Assembly (NCBI RefSeq): GCF_900452865.1
Contig: NZ_UGOZ01000001.1
Coordinates: 124,001-188,000 of the forward strand
Source: Legionella taurinensis
GTDB lineage: Bacteria > Pseudomonadota > Gammaproteobacteria > Legionellales > Legionellaceae
Reading direction: 5' to 3'
DNA length: 64,000 nucleotides
The translations under genes were made by a program, and so were the position numbers. The notes below the pieces were generated by a model. That model was not told the DNA's origin and searched no databases. It worked only from the letters and a program-made list of their open reading frames with translations. Below are positions 8,967 to 15,747 of the stretch, piece after piece. The first letter of the stretch is position 1. The number at the start of each line of letters is the position of its first letter.

Positions 8967-9767
8967 ATGCCGGATTTTTTACTCACCTCGCTGATTTATG
9001 CCATCGCCGGTGTGATTGCCGGTTTGTTGTCGGGCATACTCGGCATTGGCGGCGGCCTTGTGGTGGTGCCGGCCCTGCTTTTTATTTTCCAGCAGCAAGA
9101 CGTGATTCCGCCTCCCTTAAGCATGCATTTTGCGGCGGGGACATCGTTAGCGGTGATGATCTTTACTTCACAATCGTCCATTTACTCACACCTTAAACTG
9201 GGTGATATGTTATGGGGCGTTTATCAGCGCTTATGGCCGGGTATTTTCGTGGGTGTGATTGCCGGCGCGGTCAGTGCCTATTTTATTCCGACGCGGGTGC
9301 TTGAAATTATTTTTGGTCTCTTTTTGTTGTTAGTGGGCGTTAAAATGCTTCGCGAAGAGAAAGTAACCCGGCATCGCCAATTTCCTCGTGGGTGGATTAA
9401 TGCCCTGGTGACAGGGATTATCGGTTTTAAATCAGGATTGTTAGGCGTTGGCGGTGGCGTGCTGATTATTCCCTACTTGACTTATTGCGGGGTGGATACC
9501 CGAAAGATTGCCCCGGTGTCGTCCTTATGCACGTTGACGGTCGCTCTCCTCGGCACCCTTATTTTTATTCTGACCGGCAGCCGGGAGTCTGGGCTTCCTG
9601 CTTATGCCACCGGATTTATTTATTGGCCGGCGGTGGTCGCCGTGGCCATACCCAGTGTGTTATTTGCACCCCTTGGCGCAAAACTAAATTATATTCTGCC
9701 GGTAAAACAATTGCGTTACGGTTTTGTGGTTATTTTGTTTTGTACAGCCCTGAGCCTGCTGTTCTGA
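8967..9767 (+). CDS. TSUP (TauE/SafE) family membrane permease
   Basis: Predicted inner-membrane exporter of sulfur-containing organic anions, or an unknown substrate. The 266 residues hold about eight hydrophobic segments, and the two family glycine motifs occur as an internal repeat: GILGIGGGLVVVPAL near residue 23 and GLLGVGGGVLIIPYL near residue 158. The ATG follows the ptsP stop with no gap, so it is translated from the same message. Family is secure; substrate is not determinable here. Confidence 0.9.
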   Translation: MPDFLLTSLIYAIAGVIAGLLSGILGIGGGLVVVPALLFIFQQQDVIPPPLSMHFAAGTSLAVMIFTSQSSIYSHLKLGDMLWGVYQRLWPGIFVGVIAGAVSAYFIPTRVLEIIFGLFLLLVGVKMLREEKVTRHRQFPRGWINALVTGIIGFKSGLLGVGGGVLIIPYLTYCGVDTRKIAPVSSLCTLTVALLGTLIFILTGSRESGLPAYATGFIYWPAVVAVAIPSVLFAPLGAKLNYILPVKQLRYGFVVILFCTALSLLF

Positions 9768-9788
9768 CACCAATTTACTGAGGTTATC

Positions 9789-10562
9789 ATGCTGCCATTC
9801 CCCTCCATTGATCCCGTTGCTTTTTCCATTGGTCCCCTGCAGGTGCATTGGTATGGATTAATGTATCTTTTTGGCTTTGTCATGGCCTGGTTGCTTGCGC
9901 ATTGGCGGGCGAAACGGTATGCGCTTGACTGGAGCAGTGAACAAATCAGCGACCTGATTTTTTATGCGGCCATTGGTGTCATTCTCGGCGGCCGCTTAGG
10001 GTATATGCTGTTTTATGGGACCCAGCAGCTCCTTGCCAACCCGTTGTCCTTGTTTAGGTTATGGGAAGGCGGCATGTCGTTTCATGGCGGATTGCTGGGG
10101 GTGATGATTGCGCTGGCTTTGTTTGCCCGTAAAACCAACAAAACCTTTCTGCAAGTGGGGGATTTCATTGCACCGCTGGTGCCTTTGGGATTGGCCGCCG
10201 GTCGGGCAGGGAATTTTATTAATGGGGAGTTGTGGGGGCGGGTAACGACTGTTCCCTGGGCCATGGTATTTCCTCATTCGGACGGGCTGCCGCGGCATCC
10301 GTCGCAACTGTATGAACTGGGCTTTGAAGGAATTGCTTTGTTTATTCTACTCTGGTGGTATGCCTCCAGGCCGCGTCCGGCAGGACGGGTATCGGCTTTG
10401 TTCTTAATCGGGTATGCTATCAGCCGGATGGTTGTCGAATTTTTCCGGGTGCCCGATGTGCAATTGGGTTATTTGGCATTGGGTTGGTTAACCATGGGGC
10501 AGTTGTTATCAATTCCCATGCTTATTTTAGGACTCTGGTTGTGGTGGCGGGCTGAATCATGA
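9789..10562 (+). CDS. lgt: Prolipoprotein diacylglyceryl transferase
   Basis: First step of lipoprotein maturation: transfers diacylglyceryl from phosphatidylglycerol to the lipobox cysteine, in the inner membrane. The 257 residues have about seven membrane helices, the N-terminal VHWYGLMYL, the HGGLLG segment, and the family signature [14 protein letters not shown]. The stop overlaps the thyA start as ATGA, an lgt-thyA arrangement conserved in many proteobacteria that implies translational coupling. Confidence 0.97.
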   Translation: MLPFPSIDPVAFSIGPLQVHWYGLMYLFGFVMAWLLAHWRAKRYALDWSSEQISDLIFYAAIGVILGGRLGYMLFYGTQQLLANPLSLFRLWEGGMSFHGGLLGVMIALALFARKTNKTFLQVGDFIAPLVPLGLAAGRAGNFINGELWGRVTTVPWAMVFPHSDGLPRHPSQLYELGFEGIALFILLWWYASRPRPAGRVSALFLIGYAISRMVVEFFRVPDVQLGYLALGWLTMGQLLSIPMLILGLWLWWRAES

Positions 10563-11353
10563 AAACATATCTTGAATTAATACAACATGTACTGGATACA
10601 GGGGTAAAAAAATCGGATCGTACCGGTACCGGTACGCTGTCGGTGTTTGGTTACCAGATGCGTTTTAATTTACAGGAGGGCTTCCCTCTGGTTACAACCA
10701 AGAAATTACACACGCGAAGCATTATTCATGAATTATTGTGGTTTTTAAAAGGCGACACCAACATTGCTTACCTCCATGAAAACGGCGTGACCATCTGGGA
10801 TGAGTGGGCCGACAGTGAAGGCAATCTGGGCCCCGTGTACGGACAGCAATGGCGCTCCTGGCCGGCGGCGGATGGCCGTACCATCGATCAATTAAGCGAC
10901 CTGCTTCAGCAGATTAAGAACAACCCTGATTCAAGACGATTGATTGTCAGTGCCTGGAATGTCGGTGAACTCGACAAAATGGCTTTAATGCCTTGCCATG
11001 CGCTTTTTCAGTTTTATGTCGCTAACGGTCAGTTATCCTGCCAACTGTATCAACGTTCTGCCGATATTTTTTTAGGTGTGCCGTTTAATATCGCTTCCTA
11101 TTCCCTGCTGACCCACATGGTCGCACAACAGTGCAATCTGGAGGTGGGGGAGTTTATCTGGACTGGCGGGGATTGCCACCTGTATTTAAATCATCTGGAA
11201 CAAGCCCGCACGCAATTGGCACGCGAGCCCTTGCCTTTACCGCAACTGCGCTTAGCCCGTCGTCCAGACAGCCTGTTTGATTACCGGTTCGACGATTTTG
11301 TGTTTGAAAACTATCAATGCCACGCGGCAATCAAAGCGCCCATTGCGGTTTAG
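10559..11353 (+). CDS. thyA: Thymidylate synthase
   Basis: Methylates dUMP to dTMP with methylenetetrahydrofolate. The 264 residues equal E. coli ThyA. Visible signatures are [15 protein letters not shown] (substrate loop), the catalytic cysteine in [29 protein letters not shown] and the C-terminal [10 protein letters not shown]. It overlaps lgt by 4 bp and is the last gene of the rppH-ptsP-TSUP-lgt-thyA run. Confidence 0.98.
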   Translation: MKTYLELIQHVLDTGVKKSDRTGTGTLSVFGYQMRFNLQEGFPLVTTKKLHTRSIIHELLWFLKGDTNIAYLHENGVTIWDEWADSEGNLGPVYGQQWRSWPAADGRTIDQLSDLLQQIKNNPDSRRLIVSAWNVGELDKMALMPCHALFQFYVANGQLSCQLYQRSADIFLGVPFNIASYSLLTHMVAQQCNLEVGEFIWTGGDCHLYLNHLEQARTQLAREPLPLPQLRLARRPDSLFDYRFDDFVFENYQCHAAIKAPIAV

Positions 11354-11381
11354 CCGGGCATCAATCCATCCTAACCTTACT

Positions 11382-11411
11382 GCGATACCGCGGCTTGCTC
11401 CGCGGTATCGC
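11382..11411. repeat. Perfect 12-bp-stem hairpin between thyA and the YhhN-like gene
   Basis: GCGATACCGCGG at 11382-11393 is perfectly complemented by CCGCGGTATCGC at 11400-11411 with a 6-nt loop. No T-tract follows on either strand, so it is not a classic intrinsic terminator. Its position between convergent genes and its GC-rich symmetry suggest a bidirectional transcription barrier or a REP-like element. I see no second copy in this window. Confidence 0.7.
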
Positions 11412-11433
11412 TCATCAACATTGACTGAGGCCG

Positions 11434-12123
11434 CTAAACCGACTGGTAAGGATTCACGGACTGAGGGGACGTCTCAAGCTGACGATTCAGCATGCCCGTG
11501 GTTATAAACAGTTGCGCCAGATAATAAGTGAGCATCACGGCCAAAGGCATCCAGCGTGAAGGAATAACAAAGAGACCTAAACCCAGCAGACTGTCCGAGA
11601 CCAGGAAAAGGCAGGCGCCAGAAATAATAGTCCCTGCCTGCTGCCTCACCTGGAAAGCGGAAAAAACCATGGTAAGCAGAGCAATGAGATACACTAAAAT
11701 CGGGATGGCCAACTGTCCAAAGGCAGTATGAAAATAGCTGTAGCCTGCAACAGCAAGACTTAAAGGGATTAAACTAATGAAGAGGCGATTGCGGTTAAAC
11801 TGAAAATCACGCAAAAAAAGATTGATGTAAACACAATGAGCCAATAAAAAGCACACCATCCCAATCATGAACGCGAGCTGGCTCGGGTGGGTTAAGACCA
11901 CATCTCCCGCTAAAGAAAAGCCTAGGGCCAGGGTCAGCAGGAGTTTAATCATGAAATCCTGCGGCATGGTTTTAACCAGGATCATCAGGCAGACGATGGG
12001 CAGCGGTTTTAAAATCGTGGTCAGCGGGTAATCAATAAAAGGCAGCAGCAAAAGATAAAGAAAAGCAAACACTAAAAAGAGAGTTAAAATCCGTTTGGGC
12101 AGTTCGTGAGCCATGATTACCAT
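11434..12123 (-). CDS. YhhN/TMEM86-like (lysoplasmalogenase family) membrane protein
   Basis: A 229-residue, highly hydrophobic protein with about eight membrane segments. It resembles the YhhN family through KPLPIVCLMI near the N-terminus, ALGFSLAGDVVLT, GMVCFLLAHCVYI and ACLFLVSDSLLG (the acidic residues within membrane helices are the putative active site). Family members include the eukaryotic lysoplasmalogenase TMEM86, which cleaves lysoplasmalogen vinyl ethers; the bacterial role is mostly unknown. ATG 12123 and ATG 12114 are both possible starts. Confidence 0.85.
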   Translation of the reverse strand: MVIMAHELPKRILTLFLVFAFLYLLLLPFIDYPLTTILKPLPIVCLMILVKTMPQDFMIKLLLTLALGFSLAGDVVLTHPSQLAFMIGMVCFLLAHCVYINLFLRDFQFNRNRLFISLIPLSLAVAGYSYFHTAFGQLAIPILVYLIALLTMVFSAFQVRQQAGTIISGACLFLVSDSLLGLGLFVIPSRWMPLAVMLTYYLAQLFITTGMLNRQLETSPQSVNPYQSV

Positions 12124-12203
12124 CCGGTTGGTAGGATGGCTTCATTTTAACGATTTCGCGTCCATGAAGATATCCCTGTTTTTACCTAGTGATGCTTAAG
12201 TTT

Positions 12204-12232
12204 TTGTCAACGGGGCCAATGTATGGTTTAAT
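12204..12232 (+). promoter_or_regulatory. Promoter of the 12266 small secreted protein gene
   Basis: TTGTCA (12204-12209) and TTTAAT (12227-12232) are separated by exactly 17 bp, a good sigma-70 match. The predicted 5' leader is only about 27 nt. Confidence 0.6.
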
Positions 12233-12265
12233 ATTGCCCGTGTTGTTTTACTATGGATCTTTTAT

Positions 12266-12535
12266 ATGAAAAAAACAATCGTTCTGATCATCATGAGTCT
12301 GGTTTTCTCCTCCGTGTATGCCAGCAAGCTCAGTCATTATTTTAAGAAAATGGAAGAGGAAGATCGCGCCAATCAACAGCGTGAATTACAACAGGACATG
12401 AATTTTGCTGATTTTGCTTTCCGTCTTGATAAACGCTACACCGATGAAAATGGACAACGCTGCCGCGATTACGTTTTCCGTTCCCGCAGTAACCCGTATC
12501 GTCACGGTTATTTTACCGTGTGCGACGAACGCTAA
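12266..12535 (+). CDS. Small secreted protein with a 17-kDa-antigen-like C-terminus
   Basis: The 89 residues begin with a clear Sec signal peptide (MKKTIVLIIMSLVFSSVYA), so the protein is probably periplasmic or exported. A charged segment follows, then a C-terminal strand pair around NGQRCRDYVFRSR and GYFTVCDE with two cysteines that could form a disulfide. This end resembles the C-terminal domain of the rickettsial 17-kDa surface antigen family (RCREY...GTAC), but without the glycine zipper or lipobox. That resemblance is by eye. It has its own promoter and terminator. Function unknown. Confidence 0.8.
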   Translation: MKKTIVLIIMSLVFSSVYASKLSHYFKKMEEEDRANQQRELQQDMNFADFAFRLDKRYTDENGQRCRDYVFRSRSNPYRHGYFTVCDER

Positions 12536-12540
12536 GCGCT

Positions 12541-12588
12541 AATCCCGGGGCGTTCTAAACACAACGCAACCCGGGATTTCTACCCTTT
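12541..12588 (+). terminator. Hairpin terminator after the 12266 gene
   Basis: AATCCCGGG (12541-12549) pairs with CCCGGGATT (12570-12578), with an inner GCGTT/AACGC extension, followed by a T-rich stretch. It also separates this gene from the converging GH5 gene. Confidence 0.7.
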
Positions 12589-12598
12589 TAATTTCAGG

Positions 12599-14104
12599 TC
12601 ATTTACCGCGGCTGGTGATAAGAAGGGGCGTGCCTGGATTCGCTTCCATCGCCTGTTTGACCAGTACTCCACCATTGATGGGTGTGCCGGTCCAGTCTGC
12701 AATCAAGGTAGGGAAGTCAGGTTTGGCGTCTTCTACCCACCAGGCCCAGGCAGTATAATGAACCTGATGATCCTGAATGTAGTTCAGGATAGCAGTGTAG
12801 GATTGCTTGTAGGTATCCGGGACGCTGTCCTTGGCGGTTTTCGGGAAATGATCCCGCATGTTGTCGCCAAATTCAGTAAAAATGACCGGGTATTTGCCGA
12901 TAACGCCCTGTAAACTTGCGCTGATTTGGTCATACGGCCGCTGATAGGGATGAGCGCCATAAACGATGTTTTCTCCCTTGATCGCATAGTGGTAATTGTC
13001 GCTGGCATTCACAAAACTTAAATTAAATCCCCACTCCGTGCCATTCACAATGCAAATGTTGTTTGCGCCGGTAGCCCGAATGGCATCAACCAGCTCCTGA
13101 TAGCCCGCGTAGGTGGCGTTACCTTTAAGCCAGACGTCCTTATCAATGACCGGTTCATTGAATAATTCGAACATGACGGTGCCGTACTCTTTGTATTGGC
13201 GGGCCACGTCCTGCCAGAATTTAACCGACGATCCCTTAAACGCCATGGCGTCCTGACCGTCTTTGTCAAGCCAGTGCAAATCAATGATAACCGCCATGCC
13301 GTTTTGTGTGGCATGGTAAATGATGGCGTCAACGATCTGTTTATAGGAGCCCTTGACATCTGCCGGTTTGGATTCAAGCCAGCTTTTTTGTTTAAGCGAG
13401 AGCCTGATGGTGTTGGCTCCCCATTTTTTCATGTTCAGAAGGTCGTCTTCACTGAGAAACTGACCCTGTTTATTCCATTCGAGCGATGGTCTTGCCATTC
13501 CGCGGATCACAATCACATTGCCCTCGTTATCGACAATTTGATTGCCCTTGACCTTCAGCAGGTAAGGTTTGGATGTATTAATTGAATACACTGCCGGCGT
13601 GGCGCGAGGCGTCCCAGCAAAGGGGCCTGCATCGGTTGGCTTATCCGGAGTGACAATTTTGCCTTTGTCTGACACGCGGATAATCCATTGTCGGGGGTTG
13701 TTGGGCTCCTGCTTGAGTTCGAGTCCATCGATGTAATAGCCGTTTTTTGCGTCATTGCTGTATTGGTGAAAGCGGACGGTCGAACCATTGTTTACCAGTG
13801 TCAGGGTGCCATAGTAGTTATTATTTTCATCATAAATGGACCACACGCTCCATTGTTTGTCCGCCTCGGTATGGGTAGGGATCCCGGCGCCGGCATTCTG
13901 CTGGCAGTTGCCATAGCCTGCGCGGTACTGACCCCATGAGTCGCCGCCATTGGCCTGCAATTGAAGGCTCAAATTGGGTTGAATGCCCGTTCCCAGGTAA
14001 TTGCACAGGGATTGGTCTGCGGCGTAAGACGCGACACTGACCAGGAGAATGAGGAGAAAACTGACGTGACGAGCGGCTTGGTTTAGACGGAGCATCATGG
14101 TCAT
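12599..14104 (-). CDS. Secreted GH5-family glycoside hydrolase with an extra N-terminal module
   Basis: Predicted exported endoglucanase-like enzyme. A Sec signal peptide covers about residues 1-28 (the start could be either Met1 or Met4). Residues 29-150 form a beta-rich module with several aromatic residues (DSWGQYRAGYGN, WSVWSIYDENNNYYG) that could bind carbohydrate; I do not recognise its family. The GH5 barrel runs from about 185 to 490, with the acid/base in MFELFNEPVI and the nucleophile in PVIFTEFGDN. Likely a type II secretion substrate. Substrate specificity cannot be told; cellulose or a related beta-glucan is most likely. Confidence 0.88.
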   Translation of the reverse strand: MTMMLRLNQAARHVSFLLILLVSVASYAADQSLCNYLGTGIQPNLSLQLQANGGDSWGQYRAGYGNCQQNAGAGIPTHTEADKQWSVWSIYDENNNYYGTLTLVNNGSTVRFHQYSNDAKNGYYIDGLELKQEPNNPRQWIIRVSDKGKIVTPDKPTDAGPFAGTPRATPAVYSINTSKPYLLKVKGNQIVDNEGNVIVIRGMARPSLEWNKQGQFLSEDDLLNMKKWGANTIRLSLKQKSWLESKPADVKGSYKQIVDAIIYHATQNGMAVIIDLHWLDKDGQDAMAFKGSSVKFWQDVARQYKEYGTVMFELFNEPVIDKDVWLKGNATYAGYQELVDAIRATGANNICIVNGTEWGFNLSFVNASDNYHYAIKGENIVYGAHPYQRPYDQISASLQGVIGKYPVIFTEFGDNMRDHFPKTAKDSVPDTYKQSYTAILNYIQDHQVHYTAWAWWVEDAKPDFPTLIADWTGTPINGGVLVKQAMEANPGTPLLITSRGK

Positions 14105-14405
14105 GGATTAGGGTTCCTGTTGGTTTAATAAAAAGATATAGGGTCTAATGTCGTAGTACTTGATGTAGCCAAAAGGGGCTTTTCTCACCACCAAAGTGAA
14201 CATTAAAAGATCATTATTGTACCATTGTGTGGTAATATTGTTCAACTTTGTTGCGGGTTTTCTCTGCAAGACGTAAGAGTTACTCTTGCGTAACCCCCTC
14301 AAATTTGTTATTTTGGACGACGTTTGTATAAAAAACAGACATTGCTTGATCAAGCAGGCGACAGGGCGGATAGCCCGTATTTTAGTAATTAACGAAGGAT
14401 GTTAT
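14105..14405. promoter_or_regulatory. Divergent intergenic region, GH5 gene and amino acid permease
   Basis: This 301-bp gap holds the leaders of two divergent genes. It contains a near-perfect hairpin (14271-14279 with 14283-14291, one mismatch, 3-nt loop), a plus-strand promoter at 14305-14332, and a 14-bp perfect palindrome at 14343-14356. I see no additional gene. Confidence 0.55.
14305..14356 (+). promoter_or_regulatory. Permease promoter with a palindromic putative operator at +4
   Basis: TTGTTA (14305-14310), 16-bp spacer, TATAAA (14327-14332). The start should fall near 14339, so the perfect palindrome TGCTTGATCAAGCA (14343-14356) lies immediately downstream, a classic repressor position. 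Identity of the regulator is unknown. Confidence 0.55.
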
Positions 14406-15704
14406 ATGTCTTCTCATGACGCAGGGGTAGTAACAACGGAGACTTCGCTCAAAGTTTCTGAGTGGCAGAAGCAGGATACGATCTGGATGCTGGGGCTGTA
14501 TGGAACAGCCATTGGCGCAGGCGTTCTTTTCCTGCCTATTGATGCCGGGATGAATGGCCTTTGGCCTTTATTGATCATGGCCGTGCTCGCATTCCCGATG
14601 ACTTATTTTTCTCACCGTGCCCTTTGCCGTTTTGTGTTATCCGGCTCAAAGCCCAAAGCCGATATCACCGCCGTTGTCGATGAGCATTTTGGGGCGCTGG
14701 CGGGCAAAGTCTTAACCTTCCTCTATTTTTTTGCCATTTACCCGCTGTTATTAATGTACAGTGTCGCCATTACCAACACGACGCAAAGTTTTTTGATTAA
14801 TCAGCTGGGGATTACACCGCCGTCACGGGCTGTATTATCCATTACCCTGATTCTGGCGTTAATGGCCGTTATCCGGGTGGGGCAGCAGTTTGTGGTAAAA
14901 GCCATGAGTGTTCTGGTTTACCCGTTCATTACCATGCTCATGCTGCTGGCGCTTTATTTAATCCCGCACTGGAATGGGGCCATTTTAAATCAATCCGCCG
15001 CGATTGACCCTAACGGGCATGGTTTACTGATGTGCCTGTGGCTAATTATTCCGGTCATGGTGTTTTCATTTAATCATTCGCCGATTATTTCTTCCTTCGC
15101 CGTCCACCAGAAACAACAGTATGGCCAGGATGCGGATCGCCGCAGCAACCAGATCCTGCGCTACAGCCACCTGATGATGGTAGTGACTGTGCTGTTTTTT
15201 GTATTCAGTTGCGTGTTCAGTTTATCGCCCCAGGATTTGGCTGAAGCCAAGCGACAGAACATTACCATTCTGTCTTACCTGGCGAACCATTTTAACAACC
15301 CGCTGATTGCCTATGCGGCACCTTGTATTGCGTTTATCGCCATTTCCAAATCCTTCCTGGGGCATTACCTCGGGGCCAGTGAAGGGATGCACGGTTTATT
15401 GATCAAATCCATGGCTAAAAAACACATTGAAGCCGATGGCAAACGCTATCAATTGTACCTGGCCATTGATATTTTCATCATTATCACTTGCTGGATCGTA
15501 GCTACTATTAATCCCAGTATTTTGCGGATGATTGAAACCCTGGGCGGCCCGGTGATTGCGATGATTCTGTTCTTATTGCCCATGTATGCGCTGTTAAAAG
15601 TGCCAGCAATGAAACCTTACCGCCACAGGATTACCGATGGTTTTATCACCGTGATTGGCTTGATTGCTATTTCAGCCATTCTTTATGGGTTGATATCCTG
15701 GTAA
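14406..15704 (+). CDS. HAAAP-family amino acid permease (serine/threonine transporter SdaC-like)
   Basis: Predicted inner-membrane proton- or sodium-coupled amino acid importer. ATG 14406, preceded by GAAGGA, is preferred over the in-frame ATG 14286, giving 432 residues with about 11 membrane segments. The N-terminal GLYGTAIGAGVLFLPIDAG matches the HAAAP substrate-binding helix, and SFNHSPIISSF and the late FLGHYLGASEG segment match SdaC/TdcC transporters. It is monocistronic, with its own promoter and terminator. Serine or threonine is the likeliest substrate. Confidence 0.9.
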   Translation: MSSHDAGVVTTETSLKVSEWQKQDTIWMLGLYGTAIGAGVLFLPIDAGMNGLWPLLIMAVLAFPMTYFSHRALCRFVLSGSKPKADITAVVDEHFGALAGKVLTFLYFFAIYPLLLMYSVAITNTTQSFLINQLGITPPSRAVLSITLILALMAVIRVGQQFVVKAMSVLVYPFITMLMLLALYLIPHWNGAILNQSAAIDPNGHGLLMCLWLIIPVMVFSFNHSPIISSFAVHQKQQYGQDADRRSNQILRYSHLMMVVTVLFFVFSCVFSLSPQDLAEAKRQNITILSYLANHFNNPLIAYAAPCIAFIAISKSFLGHYLGASEGMHGLLIKSMAKKHIEADGKRYQLYLAIDIFIIITCWIVATINPSILRMIETLGGPVIAMILFLLPMYALLKVPAMKPYRHRITDGFITVIGLIAISAILYGLISW

Positions 15705-15720
15705 TGTCGTTCATCGGGTG

Positions 15721-15746
15721 AAAAGGCGGGTTATCCCGCCTTTTTT
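15721..15746. terminator. Bidirectional intrinsic terminator between permease and polA
   Basis: AAAAGGCGGG, loop TTAT, CCCGCCTTTTTT. The A-run and T-run on the two flanks allow termination in both directions, serving the permease (+) and polA (-). Confidence 0.9.
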
Positions 15747-15747
15747 G

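Noticed and set aside
14286-14405. Upstream ATG of the permease gene as the start
   Set aside because: Would place the start ahead of the promoter elements and add a nonhydrophobic tail; GAAGGA before ATG 14406 fits better.
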